Shown here piece by piece: positions 34,576 to 45,343 of a stretch of DNA of 64,000 nucleotides (positions within the stretch are counted from its first letter, which is position 1; every line of letters starts with the position of its first letter). Source of the DNA: Budorcas taxicolor. Its lineage: Eukaryota > Chordata > Mammalia > Artiodactyla > Bovidae. Below the pieces are notes generated by a model that saw nothing but the letters and a program-made list of their open reading frames with translations, was not told the DNA's origin and searched no databases. The stretch is taken from contig NC_068910.1 in NCBI RefSeq assembly GCF_023091745.1, positions 177,189,170 through 177,253,169 of the forward strand, in the 5' to 3' direction. Made by a program: the position numbers and the translations under genes.

Positions 34576-35569
34576 ACTTATTAGGACGTATGGAAGAATT
34601 TTAAATAACAGTTCTCAATAAACACAATTTTCAGTTAAAGAATAAATATTAAGCGATCAAAACTTTCAGTAGTATACTAAAGTCATAGTAGAAGTGTCTT
34701 AGAAATTAAAGTTTTAGCGTTTAGAGTTTTATTCTTCCTATTTTCTCCTAATATTGTCTAATTACATATGAACTGAGTCTTCATGCTACTGAAACATGGT
34801 GATGTCATGTCAATGATCTCAATTATTTCTAAATATCTACTAGCAATGGTTTGGACTTGGCTTTTTGTTGTAGTTGATGTTGATACTGGGTTTTTTTCAT
34901 TACTTACACTGGAGGTTAGTTTGTATTTTGTTTTTGTTTGCTTTACTTTGGGATTGTAGGTAGGACTTCTGAACATGCAGGAAGAATGGGAGAATTATGA
35001 TATTAATGAAGCGGTGGTATTGGTTGCTTGGATTTTGTGCTAACTTACTCTCAGTTTAGAGGATTTATTCTTTATGAAGCTAGAGAATGCTAACATTTAT
35101 AAGTAAACTAGAATACATATGTATGGTGGTGTTTTCTCCTCATATTTTCATTTAAGCTATTTCATATTCATCGAAGTCATCCAACCAACCTTTCCCATCA
35201 CACTGATATCTGAAGGAAGAAAATTACTCTGTTTTTAAGATTTACTTAGAACTTTGAATACCTTCAACCCAAAAATATCTCAGTTGCTTTTTGAAACCTT
35301 TCCTCAAATGAACTCAGATTTATATAAGAATAATCCCATAGAAACAAAAGAAATAGTTTTCAAAGCTGTAACCATATAAAAACTGCACATCTCGCATGTT
35401 TATCAGACACCAACACTATACTCTTTATCTGAAAATTACACTAGAGAGTAGCTGTTATATGTCCTTGATCTCTGCATCAAACAGTCAGTACTGGTCCTCT
35501 GGAGGACAAAATGATGTAGAAGAAGAGATCAAGACGAAGTCCTAATATTAGGAAGCACCATGCAATGAT
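34576..35569. other. No recognised feature
   Basis: AT-rich sequence without a recognised element; the 72-codon antisense frame at 34758-34976 has no recognisable content. Confidence 0.35.
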
Positions 35570-35735
35570 ATTCGATAATCCTTACAGTCATTTCAAATGT
35601 TAAATCACATCCATGCTACAATGAGGAAACTGAGATGCAGAAAAGATAAGTTATTTATTCAATGCCATACAAAAAGTGAGAGAATTGGCATTTGATCCCC
35701 AGTCTCTTCAGACAGGATCTTCCTACTGTATAGGG
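35570..35735 (-). repeat. MIR SINE fragment, antisense
   Basis: 'aatgaggaaactgagatgca', 'aagataagttatttattcaa' and 'aattggcatttgatccccag' match the MIR core reversed. Confidence 0.75.
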
Positions 35736-37569
35736 TCTTTCCAGTTTAGAATATCTTAAAGATTTCATAGCATGTTGCATACAGTAACTCATCTCCAGCC
35801 CAACTGAGTTCATTTAGTTTGCAACGATGGAAACAGGAGGCCAAATGCTAAGTTGAATCAATTCAGCCAAACCTTTCCATATTCACTATTTTCAGTTTAT
35901 ACGGCAATTACTCTTTAATCTCACAACTTCAGAACAAAACTCATTTTTTAAGAAAAAAAGGAGTTGGGGAGAATTTATAAGCACTAATTAATTTTTCAAA
36001 TATATAGCTGTAAAAGGCAAATTGCTTTCCTGCTTTGTTCCTAGCTAATGCTTATCATTTCATACACACGTCAAATGCTAATCGATGAAACTTTGAGAGA
36101 GGAAAGGAAAGAACAGTATCTCACTTTGAAATATCTTTGAGAACTGAAAATTAAATTGAACATAAAATAATTGGGGGTGGAAAGAAGCTCACATTCTTCA
36201 TTTCAAACCAAGAGTTCATAAAAGACACCAATTGAAACCTCCCACCTGTTAAGCAATTTGAGAAGAAAGACCAAATTACTAATCTATTCTTTGGATTAAT
36301 TCTAACATCTTTGATGATAAATTTACTTGTTTTCATTTGATAATTGTTTGTATTACTTTCCACACAGTAAACCCACCACTCAAAACAAGTTAGAAGTGTA
36401 TTTTTAATAAAGCTAATTAGGCTTCAGGAACTTTGGAAGATTCCTCTGCAAAGCATATTAGCAGTTGGATAATTTCTCCAGGGAAGAGTGGGAGGAGCCC
36501 TGGATCTTTCAAAATTCCAAATAGATCTTTATTGTCATCGTGTCTTTTTTTTCCTTAACAACGTTAACTATTTTAAGTGTCACTGAGAGAAAGAACTATG
36601 GTTGTCTTGAAAATGAATTCTGATTCCTTGTTGTAAGCTCAAGATCATATATTCATGCTTAGAAACTAAACTATATTTCTGCCCAACTTCTTAGCAAATA
36701 CATTTCATTGTATATAATTTGGAACTGCCCAAAGTGTAAAGAGCTCAAGGCAATCCCCATCCCACAAAATATGCAAGTCAATTCAAGTTTCCCACTCCAT
36801 CAGTTGTTTAGTAGAGGCAGCACAGAAAATTGCAGAAGGGACCAAATTTATATGACTGTTGAACACTTATGCACTCATTAATTTTTCCAGGCATTGCAGA
36901 AACCATTTAATGTCACTGAGTTTGGCAACTAGTACATTGTTTCCATTTTTTAAGGTCACTGAAATGTTGTGTTGACATAATGGTGCTCCAGTTGCCTTAA
37001 GTAATTAATTTGTCTCCAATGTGTCTTTCCAACAGAACATGCTTTAGCTATTAGTGAGACTAAAGTCTCTTCTTAGTGCTTCCATCAGCAATCAAAGATT
37101 TCTAGAATGTCATAGGTTTATGAAACTGAAGACTACAGCTTTATAACATTCCATTTTATATGATTTCTTTTAATATTATTGTAATTATCTTGAATGCAGA
37201 ACAATTAGCTGAGGCTAGTCCAAAATTATTTTGTCTGAAGAATTCACCAGTTTTAAAAAATGAAATTTTATTACTTTAGTAGTAACATATACTTATACCA
37301 ACAAATAACTGTCAAACTCTTAGGCAGGATTTTTCAGCTAGAAACCAGCTTTTCTTTTACTGACTGTATGAATTGATTGAAAACATTTCCTAAAAAGAAA
37401 TTCTTTTCCCTCTCCTTTTAGCTGAAAAGTTATTTAGTTACAAAAGACACAATTTTTAACAGAAAATATACAGAAAAATTTCAAGTGAATTCAAGAAGGA
37501 TCATTACAAAATCTGCATTTGTAAAAACTAAGATCGTACTAGAATGAAAACAAGATTCAGTCATTACTT
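35736..37569. other. 1.8-kb repeat-poor island, no gene seen
   Basis: No transposon recognised. Contains TAATTA-type sites (35988-36000; 'gctaattagg' near 36411), 'cacctgttaa' near 36243 and other short motifs common in enhancers. No coding frame. Function cannot be read from one sequence. Confidence 0.4.
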
Positions 37570-38270
37570 CATCAGTCACTGACATTTAATATATGCAAGA
37601 TCCTTCTTTAAGTGTATTCAATATGTTATTGAATAAAATAATCTGTGACTGACGGAGAGAGAAAATAAGCATGTTAGAGAGTGCTAATTGAAATACAAAT
37701 GAGAAAAATGAGGACAGGATGTGGGAAATGCGAGTGTTTGAATGCACAAGTTGTAATTCTAGGTGGTCTGGCCAGGGTAGGCAGCATAGAGCAGGTAACA
37801 TGTGATCAAATTTTAAAAGAAGTAAGGAGGGAATCATGCTGGGTCAAGAGCTACCAGCAGAGGGAAGGCAAGTGTAAGTTCCCAAAGTGTACATATACTG
37901 GTGGATTTGAAAAACATCAAATGATTAACATGACTACAGGAGATTCAACAAAGGGGAGCATAAAAGAGATGAAAATAAAGAGGCAATTTGGGGTTGGTAA
38001 GGGGAAGTCAAATAGAAGGGACTTGGAAAGACTTTGGTGTTTTTCTTAAAGAAAAGGGGAGCCAGTGGAGAGTTTTGAGCAAAAGAGGGACACTGTCTAA
38101 TATATTTTTGAAAGTAACTTCTGGCCATTGTGTTGAGAATAGACTACAGGAAGGCAGATATAGAAGCATGGTGACCAGCCGGGGGCTGTCGCACCAAACA
38201 AGGTAAGAAATGATGGCTGGAACCAGAAAAGAAGTAAAAGATACAGACTTCAATGACCTTTACTGAGATC
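37570..38270 (-). repeat. L2, antisense
   Basis: 'ttgaataaaataatctgtga', 'agagggaaggcaagtgtaag', 'ggggagccagtggagagttt' and 'agcaaaagagggacactgtc' are in the order expected of L2 read in reverse. Several short frames across it (e.g. 37681-38049) are chance. Confidence 0.65.
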
Positions 38271-38344
38271 CTATTGAGCCTTAAGTACTTTTGTTCTCTC
38301 TAATGTTTTTTTTTTTTGTGCTGTTTATCATATATATTTTTGTA

Positions 38345-38475
38345 ATATTTCTCCTTGGATAGACTGTGAGCACCTCAAAGACAGCGACCATATTTCATTC
38401 ATTGTTCTTTTTACTTTCAGAGTATTTTGCAAGCATCTGAAGGAACTGTATAAGCTTATGTTAAATAAACAAGTT
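38345..38475 (+). repeat. L2 3' end
   Basis: 'gatagactgtgagcacctca', 'gacagcgaccatatttcatt' and 'gttaaataaac' resemble the L2 terminal region. Confidence 0.6.
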
Positions 38476-39445
38476 AAAATTCATCTTAATGAACAATGTT
38501 TGTATTTTTCATTTCAGAATAATATTTAATATGCAATTAAGATGTAAAAAAGATAAGAGAGGGCTGACTATTAATAGACCAGCCAAACTCACTAAGCTAT
38601 GAAGTAGCAAAATGGATATATTTTGTGCATTATTCCCCTGTGAAGTAATTCACATTTAATGGTGATCTGTAGCTCTTTAATAGTATCACATCTTTTCTAC
38701 AAAAGTATAAGGAAATTTACATTCTTTAAAATTTTGTATTCTTGCATTCTTTAGCCTGTTAAAGACTGCTAAATCTTTGAGGTCCTAACTGGTTTAAAAA
38801 AATAAATAAATAAAGACTATTTCCAGAAGTAATTATTTAGGAGAGAAACAGTTCTTTTTAAAAAACCAGACAACTGATAGGATGGACTTACATTACATAG
38901 AGAATTATGTATGATACATAATGTAATACAGAATTACATTAGTATTCATGGGTGTTCTCCAAACCTAGTATTCTCCAAATCTAGGAGACGCTATATTAGT
39001 TTAGGATTGCTGGATCCAGTTTGAAAAATGTTTTATGTGTCACAAAGAATGTAAAAATGTCAAAACCTTCCACCAAAAATAACTAAAAGGAATTGTAAAA
39101 TAATGCTTTTTTAATCTTTTTTTTTTTTTAGCCATACAGAAAACAATATTGATTTCCCTTTTGGAACAGTTTTTATTCCTGATTGTAAACTGAATATTAA
39201 TTCACTTTGAAAAATGAAGAATTTTTTTTTTAATCCCATAGTCTTTTTGCCAACAAAACATTTTGGTATATTTTAACCTTTTTTGGTGTAAAAATTTGCA
39301 TATTTCTTATTTTACAAAACTGAAATCACATTATATGTAATCTCATAGTGTATACTTTTAACTTGTCATATCTGACAAGTTAAATATTTCTGAAGATATG
39401 TTTTACTGCATTTGTGTTACTATTTTTCCATTGTTTTAAGCTGAT
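38476..39445. other. No recognised gene
   Basis: AT-rich with T-runs (39110-39131, 39221-39231), a 12-bp perfect stem with a 4-base loop at 39357-39384, and no coding frame. Confidence 0.4.
39357..39384. repeat. Perfect 12-bp stem-loop
   Basis: TTTAACTTGTCA (39357-39368), loop TATC, then the exact reverse complement (39373-39384). Confidence 0.9.
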
Positions 39446-39448
39446 CAA

Positions 39449-39476
39449 ATATATATATATATATATATATATATAA
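39449..39476. repeat. (AT)n microsatellite
   Basis: About 13 uninterrupted AT units. Confidence 0.95.
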
Positions 39477-39790
39477 TGAGCACCTACTATGCACTAATAC
39501 GGTAAGCACTAGACACAGACTCATGGAGTACTTGCTCTTGCCGAGAGCTTACATTCAACAAATAGTGAGGTAAACTGCAATGAATGCTAAAAGGACACTA
39601 TGGAAACAGTGGCCCACCTAACTAAGTCTAGGAAAATCAGGCTGAATTGAAGATGAGACCTGCAGGATAAGTAGGATAGTGTTCCAGGCAAAGGTCTCTG
39701 ATCAAGAAGACCATGTTTTGTTCAAAGTATGGAAAGAAGTTTATTGTGGCAAGGGGAAAAAAAAGGAGTTAGGAATCTGGTATGGAGTTT
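39477..39790 (-). repeat. L2, antisense
   Basis: 'gagcacctactatgcactaa', 'agagcttacattcaacaaat' and 'agtgttccaggcaaaggtc' are typical of L2 read in reverse. Confidence 0.65.
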
Positions 39791-39797
39791 GAGGTTC

Positions 39798-39879
39798 CAA
39801 ATGACAGCATCCATTAAACAGCTTAATGTATAGGTCTAGTATTCAATATATTAAGATGCTTAATGGAAGCTGTCATTTA
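39798..39879. repeat. Imperfect 30-bp inverted repeat
   Basis: 'aaatgacagcatccattaaa' onwards (39798-39827) pairs with 39850-39879 read in reverse (24 of 27 core positions), loop about 22 bases. Lies next to a Bov-tA insertion site. Confidence 0.85.
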
Positions 39880-39897
39880 TGTAGATCTAGTGTTCAA

Positions 39898-40102
39898 TGG
39901 GGCTTCCCTGGTGGCTCAGATGGTAAAGAATCTGCCTGCAATGCAGGAGACCCAGGGTCCATCGCTGGGTCAGGAAAATCCCCTGGAAAAGGGAATGGCT
40001 ACCCACTCCAGTATTCTTACCTGGAGAATTCATGGACAGAGGAGCCTGGCAGGCTACAGCCATGGGATCACAAAGAGTAGGAAATGACTGAGTGACTAAC
40101 AT
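39898..40102 (+). mobile_element. Bov-tA SINE
   Basis: 'ggggcttccctggtggctca' head, intact BovA body. Target duplication TAGTGTTCAA (39888-39897) and TAGTGTTCAG (40103-40112), 9 of 10. Confidence 0.95.
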
Positions 40103-40112
40103 TAGTGTTCAG

Positions 40113-40528
40113 TAGAGGTCACTGAGCTACTGACAAGGATTTGGGAGAGTTTAATATATGTCTGGTGATTATTCTCTTAACCAATCTAAAATCACTTGAT
40201 TATTTCAGGAATGCAAGAATGTATTATATATATGGTTTGTGTATCACAATATGACATTTTAAATAGTAAGTAAAAAAGTATAATTTAAGCAATAAATAAC
40301 TTGCTGTTTGAATATTATAACAATTATTAGTGATTATTATTGGAGCTACAAGCTGGTACATTAAAGAGTCTAATTTTTCTCAGGTTATCAAAACTGAGCA
40401 AAACTTGAGAACACAAAAACTTAAGAAAATATCAAAAGTTATTTTCTTTTCAAAAGTATATTCTTTCTAGATTTCAGCTAAAAACAAATAATAAACAGAA
40501 AATAAATAAATTTTAAAAGTTCACAACA
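40113..40528. other. No recognised feature
   Basis: AT-rich sequence; nothing identified. Confidence 0.35.
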
Positions 40529-40542
40529 TTAAAAGATGATAA

Positions 40543-41979
40543 GTTCAGTTCAGTTCAGTTCAGTAGCTCAGTCGTGTCCGACTCTTTGCGACCCCATGAA
40601 TCGCAGCACGCCAGGCCTCCCTGTCCATCACCAACTCCCGGAGTTCACTCAGACTCACGTCCATCAAGTCAGTGATGCCATCCAGCCATCTCATCCTCAG
40701 TAGTCCCCTTCTCCTCCTGCCCCCAATCCCTCCCAGCATCAGGGTCTTTTCCAATGATTCAACTCTTCGCATGAGGTGTCCAAAGTACTGGAGCTTCAGC
40801 TTTACCATCATTCCTTCCAAAGAAATCCCAGGGCTGATCTCCTTTAGAATGGACTGGTTGGATCTCCTTGCAGTCCAAGGGACTCTCAAGAGTCTTCTCC
40901 AACACCACAGTTCAAAAGCATCAATTCTTCAGCACTCAGCCTTCTTCACAGTCCAACTCTCACATCCATACATGACCACAGGAAAAGCCATAGCCTTGAC
41001 TAGACGGACCTTAGATGGCAAAGTAATGTCTCTGCTTTTGAATATACTATCTAGGTTGGTCATAACTTTCCTTCCAAGGAGTAAGCGTCTTTTAATTTCA
41101 TGGCTCCAGTCACCATCTGCACTGATTTTGGAGCCCAAAAAATAAAGCCTGACACTGTTTCCACTGTTTCTCCATCTATTTCCCATGAAGTGATGGGACC
41201 AGATGCCATGATCTTCGTTTTCTGAATGTTGAGCTTTAAGCCAACTTTTTCACTCTCCTCATTCACTTTTTCATCAAGAGGCTTTTTAGCTCCTCTTCAC
41301 TTTCTGCCATAAGGGTGGTGTCATCTACATATCTGAGGTTATTGATATTTCTCCTGGCAATCTTGATTCCAGCTTGTGTTTCTTCCAGTCCAGCATTTCT
41401 CATGATGTACTCTGCATAGTCAAGCGGGCCTTAGAAAGCATCATTATGAACAAAGCTAGTGGAAGTGATGGAATTCCAGTTGAGCTGTTTCAAATCCTGA
41501 AAGATGATGCTGTGAAAGTGCTGCACTCAATATGCCAGCAAATTTGGAAACCTCAGCAGCGGCCACAGGACTGGAAAAGGTCAGTTTTCATTCCAATTCC
41601 AAAGAAAGGCAATGCCAAAGAATGCTCAAACTACCGCACAATTGCACTCATCTCACATGCTAGTAAAGTAATGCTCAAAATTCTCCAAGCCAGACTTCAG
41701 CAATATGTGAACCGTGAACTCCCTGATGTTCAAGCTGGTTTTAGAAAAGGCAGAGGAACCAGAGATCAAATTGCCAACATCTGCTGGATCATGGAAAAAG
41801 CAAGAGAGTTGCAGAAAAACATCTATTTCTGCTTTATTGACTATGCCAAAGCCTTTGACTGTGTGGATCACAATAAACTGTGGAGAATTCTGAAAGAGAT
41901 GGGACTACCAGACCACCTAACCTGCCTCTTGAGAAATCTGTATGCAGGCCAGGAGGCAACAGTTAAAACTGGACATGGT
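40543..41979 (-). mobile_element. BovB with inverted 5' segment (twin-priming structure)
   Basis: 40543-41419 is antisense BovB, ruler about 8798-9667. At about 41418 it switches to plus-strand BovB (to 41979), ruler about 8178-8725. So the 5' part is inverted relative to the 3' part and about 72 bp between them is missing; the junction shares about 2 bases. Flanks TTAAAAGATGATAA (40529-40542) and TTAAAAAGTAGAGAA (41980-41994) look like an imperfect target duplication spanning the whole unit. The inverted segment codes an uninterrupted RT palm fragment (to about 42003) with FIDYAKAFDCVDHNKLW; the other segment codes C-terminal domain remnants. Confidence 0.93.
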
Positions 41980-41994
41980 TTAAAAAGTAGAGAA

Positions 41995-42290
41995 AGAGAG
42001 TAAGAATGTGGGGTAGGAGAGAAGGGGGCTGTAATTTTGAATAGAATGATCAGAGGAGGTCTACAAGGATTTTCAAGCCAAGATTTCATGGAGGTGGGGG
42101 AGTAAGCCACATAGATATCAGGGTTAGATGTTTCCAGACAGAAGAGCAAGGAAATCAGTGAGGCTGGAACAGAGATAGCATAAAAAGGGGGATTATAATT
42201 GGAGATAAAGTCAGACCCATACAGTGGGGTGTGGGTGTGCAATGGTGTGGAGCTTCAGAGTTCATTCTAAGGAATTTGGGTTTTACTCTG
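41995..42290 (-). repeat. L2, antisense
   Basis: 'atgatcagaggaggtctaca', 'gtgggggagtaagccacata' and 'gggttttactctgagtaaaa' follow L2 in reverse. Confidence 0.7.
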
Positions 42291-42297
42291 AGTAAAA

Positions 42298-42499
42298 CAG
42301 GGCCTCCCTGCTATATTCAGACAGTGAAGAATCTGCCTGTAATGCAGGAGACCTGGGTTTGATTCCTGGATTGGGAAGATCTCCTGGAGAAGGAAATGGC
42401 AACCCACTGACTATTCTCGCTTGGGAAATCCCATGGACAGAGGAGCCTGATAGGCTACTGTCCCTGGGATCACAAACAGTCGGATGCAACTTTCTTTTT
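42298..42499 (+). mobile_element. Bov-tA SINE
   Basis: Degenerate head, B-box-like 'gggtttgattcctggattgg', BovA body. Possible target duplication CTGAGTAAA (42289-42297) and CTGACTAAA (42500-42508). Confidence 0.9.
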
Positions 42500-42515
42500 C
42501 TGACTAAATTGAAAA

Positions 42516-42632
42516 GTTAATCCTGCAATGTGGGAGACCTGAGTTCAATTCCTGGATTGGGAAGATCCTCTGGATAAGGAAATGGATACCCACACCGTAT
42601 TCTGGCATGGAGAATTCCATGGACTGTATAGT
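42516..42632 (+). mobile_element. Partial Bov-tA SINE
   Basis: Starts in the head at 'cctgcaatgtgggagacctg' and stops at 'attccatggactgtatag'; lacks both termini. Directly follows another Bov-tA. Confidence 0.85.
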
Positions 42633-42775
42633 CAAACTGCAATATTATTAGATGCTTTGAGTGTTAATGGACACTTGTAGTCAGTAACTTCATGCTTATT
42701 AAGCTGGGGCTTCAATTGCTTTAAGTAAAAAACTCGATAAAAACTTATTTCCAAAACTGCCCTGTCAAATAAGCT

Positions 42776-42906
42776 GGAGAAGGAAATGGCAACCCACTCC
42801 AGTATTCTTATCTGGAGAATCCTGTGGACCGAGGAGCCTGGTGGACTGCTGTCCATAGGGTCGCACAGAGTCAGACACGACTGAAGCAACTTATCAGCAG
42901 CAGCGA
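42776..42906 (+). mobile_element. BovA SINE monomer
   Basis: 'ggagaaggaaatggcaaccc' to 'cacgactgaagcaact' with a short CAG tail. Probable target duplication ATAAGCT/GTAAGCT around 42769-42775 and 42907-42913. Confidence 0.88.
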
Positions 42907-43004
42907 GTAAGCTAACAATTTCAGTTTTGAAGATGAGAAGCATCTTTACTTTGTTAGAAAAAATAAATCTTTTGTTCCAGTAGTCCTTTGTTTTGTTCAT
43001 TTTT

Positions 43005-43320
43005 ATGATTTTTACTTTTAATGGAAGGAAAATTGCTTTACAATGTTATGTTGGTTTCTGCCACACAAAACATGATCAGCCATAAATGTGTGTGTATATA
43101 TATATGTACATTATATATATATATATTTATCTGCCCTTCCTCTTGAGCCTCCCTCCCACTGCACCCCCATCCCACCCCTCTAGGTTATCACAGAGCAGTG
43201 GCCTGAGCTCCCTGGGTTGTTACAGCACCTTCTCACTAACTATTTTATATATGATACTATATATATCAATGCTACTCTCAATTTGTCCCACCCTCTCCTT
43301 CCTCTGCTGTGTCCACATAT
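43005..43320 (-). mobile_element. L1 3' UTR, antisense
   Basis: 'aattgctttacaatgttatg', 'cttgagcctccctcccactg', 'aggttatcacagagcagtgg' and 'caatttgtcccaccctctcc' are reverse complement of an L1-BT-like 3' UTR, with its polyA side at the left. Includes a (TA)n run at 43093-43128. Confidence 0.9.
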
Positions 43321-43324
43321 GAAA

Positions 43325-43801
43325 GAATGAAGTTATAATACTTCTTAACACCACACACAAAAATAAGCTCAAAATGGATTAAAATCTAAATGTAAGGTCA
43401 GAAACTTTAAACTCTTAGAGGAAAATGTAGGCAGAACACTCTTACATAAATCTCAGCAAGATCCTCTTTGACCCACCTCCTAAAGTAATGGAACTAAAAA
43501 CAAAAGTTAAAAAATGGGACCTAATTAAATTTAAAAGCTTTCGCACAGCAAAAGAAACTATAAACAAGATGAAACGACAACCCTCAGAATGGGAGAAAAT
43601 TGCAAACAAAACAACTGACAAAAAATTAATCTCCAAAATATACAAGCAGCTCATGCAGCTCAATATCAGAAAAACAAACAACCCAATCAAAAAAATAGAC
43701 AGAAGACCTAAACAGACATTTCTCAGAAGAAGCCATACAGATGGTTAATAAACACATGAAAAAATGTTCAATGCCACTCATTATTAGAGAGATGCACATA
43801 T
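43325..43801 (+). mobile_element. L1 ORF2 3' part, first piece
   Basis: 'taatacttcttaacaccaca', 'tggattaaaatctaaatgta', 'gggacctaattaaatttaaa' and 'cacatgaaaaaatgttcaat' are the L1 ORF2 C-terminal coding region. Split by a young L1 3' end at 43802; continues at 43997. Opposite in strand to the abutting 43005-43320 piece, so the two may be one 5'-inverted L1. Confidence 0.88.
43488..43748 (+). pseudogene. L1 ORF2p C-terminal fragment
   Basis: 86 open codons including KVKKWDLIKFKSF, ETINKMKRQPSEWEKIAN and LQ/MQLNIRK-type sequence typical of the region after the L1 reverse transcriptase. No start or rest of the protein; not functional. Confidence 0.85.
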
Positions 43802-43996
43802 GTCCGATGCAGGATACAGCATGCTTGGGGCTGGTGCACGGGGATGACCCAGAGAGATGTTATGGGGAGGGAGGTGGGGGGGGGGGGTTCATGTTTGGGC
43901 ACGCATGTACACCCGTGGTGGATTCATGTGAATGATGGCAAAACCAATACTGTACTGTAAAGTAAAGTAAAATTAAAATAAAAATTAAAAAAAAAA
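43802..43996 (+). mobile_element. Young L1 (L1-BT-like) 3' end inside older L1
   Basis: 'gatgcaggatacagcatgct', 'ggtgcacggggatgacccag', a G12 run at about 43878-43889 and an A-rich tail. About 190 bp, strongly 5'-truncated; same 3' end as 47880-48098. Confidence 0.88.
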
Positions 43997-44103
43997 ACTA
44001 CAATGAGATACCACCTCACACTAGTCAGAATGGCCATCATCAAAAAATGTACAAACAGTAAATGCTGGAGAGGGTATGACGAAAAGGGAGAAAAGGGAAC
44101 TCT
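43997..44103 (+). mobile_element. L1 ORF2 3' part, second piece
   Basis: 'ctacaatgagataccacctc', 'cagtcagaatggccatcatc' and 'aaatgctggagagggtatga' continue 43801 in register, ending abruptly at 'gggaact'. Confidence 0.88.
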
Positions 44104-44350
44104 TTTTTATTGAGATACAGATGATGTATAAGTTTCAGGTGGACAGCATACTATTCACAATCTATAGTTATTATTAAACATTGGCTATTTTCCCTGTGTT
44201 GTACAATATATTCTTGTAGTTTATTTTACACACAGCAATTTGTACATTTTAGCCCACTACTCCTATCATGACCTTCACCCTTCTCCTCTCCCCACTGGTA
44301 GCCACTAGTTTATTCTCTGTATCTATGAGTCTGTTTCTTTTTTATTATAT
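44104..44350 (-). mobile_element. L1 3' end, antisense
   Basis: T-run, 'attgagatacagatgatgta', 'gttgtacaatatattcttgt' and 'cactggtagccactagttta' are the reverse complement of an L1 3' UTR, polyA side at the left. Confidence 0.8.
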
Positions 44351-44811
44351 CTGCCAATTTGTTTTCTTTTACCTGCTAGTTTGTTTTTTTTTTGCGGGGG
44401 CGGGGGGAGGGGGATTCCATTTATTTAACTATCTACCCTCTTGTTACACATTTAGATTGCATTCTCATTTTCACCATTGTAACCAGCACTGCAAGGAAGT
44501 TTTTTTTTTTCTTTTAATACAAGAAGCTTTGGCTACATTTAAGATTGTCACCTTTCCATTGGTCTTTTCTAAACTAAGTCGTGTCCACTTTTATTCCAGA
44601 GCTGTCTGGAATTTGTCTCTTCCACAAATTGATCTGACAGTAGTACAGCAAGTGGATGTCTTCCACTATCTTGTTCCTACTTCCTTATGTACAGCACTGC
44701 TCAACAGTTATTTACTAGTCATTTCATTTAGGTTCATCTTTCATCCTCAAATATCTGAACATCCTCAAATATCTTTTCCTGTTTCCAGGAGAAACAGTCA
44801 TACCTCTCTTA
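44351..44811. other. No gene; G-rich tract and L1-like remnant
   Basis: A G-rich tract at 44394-44413 and, at 44415-44500, text resembling an old L1 ('atttatttaactatctaccc'). A 186-codon open frame (44268-44828) starts in antisense L1 and crosses these, so it is not credible as a gene. Confidence 0.4.
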
Positions 44812-45045
44812 TCCTCTGGTACTACTGATATTTTGGCTGATGATTATTTGTTGTGAGCTGCTTTTCTGTGCACTAGAGGGTGTTCAGCAGAATCCTCGGT
44901 CTGTACCTAGTAGGTGCCAGTAGCAAATCTCCGTATCCCATAGCACCCACCACCCAAGTTGTGACAACCAAAATCATCTTTAGACATTGACTATTGTCCC
45001 TTGGGGGACAAAAATCATTTCAGTTTAAGAACCATTGCTTTATAT
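44812..45045 (-). mobile_element. MER5A (hAT-Charlie), antisense
   Basis: Read in reverse: 'aatggttcttaaactgaaat', 'gtcccccaagggacaatagt', 'ttttggttgtcacaacttgg' and 'ttgctactggcacctactag' match the MER5A consensus order. Confidence 0.85.
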
Positions 45046-45343
45046 CATATCCTCTAGTCTGAAGTAGAAGAAAATCTTCTTTTGTAGATAATTCAACCAA
45101 TTTATTCAGTCAATAATTAATACACATATGAATTAGATTCAGATCTCCAAAATCCTAATATAACACACTAGGTGGCTACTTGCTCTGTCTTCACTGTCAG
45201 TGTTCATAAAGAACAAAGTATTCTAGTTGTTAAGGAGAGAAATCAATGCAAAATTGATCTAAATAACTACCTAGGTAATACTTTTTAATGTTTTCATAAC
45301 AGAAGAAATTCTAAACTACTCTTAGTTACTATAAAACAAGTTG
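45046..45343. other. No recognised feature
   Basis: About 300 bp of AT-rich sequence; nothing identified. Confidence 0.35.

Noticed and set aside
37681..38049. 122-codon open frame rich in lysine and cysteine
   Set aside because: Lies in antisense L2; overlapping frames on both strands of similar length argue for chance.
40541..40565. Short tandem GTTCA repeats suggestive of a direct-repeat array
   Set aside because: This is the normal 3' terminus of BovB, seen at every complete BovB 3' end here.
40672..41145. 157-codon open frame on the plus strand
   Set aside because: It is the antisense of BovB C-terminal coding sequence. The same antisense protein recurs at 13610, 26590, 45396, 58768 and 63241, as expected for a repeat.
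44268..44828. 186-codon open frame, hydrophobic start
   Set aside because: Runs through antisense L1 3' UTR, a G-rich tract and old repeat; T-rich DNA explains the hydrophobic residues.
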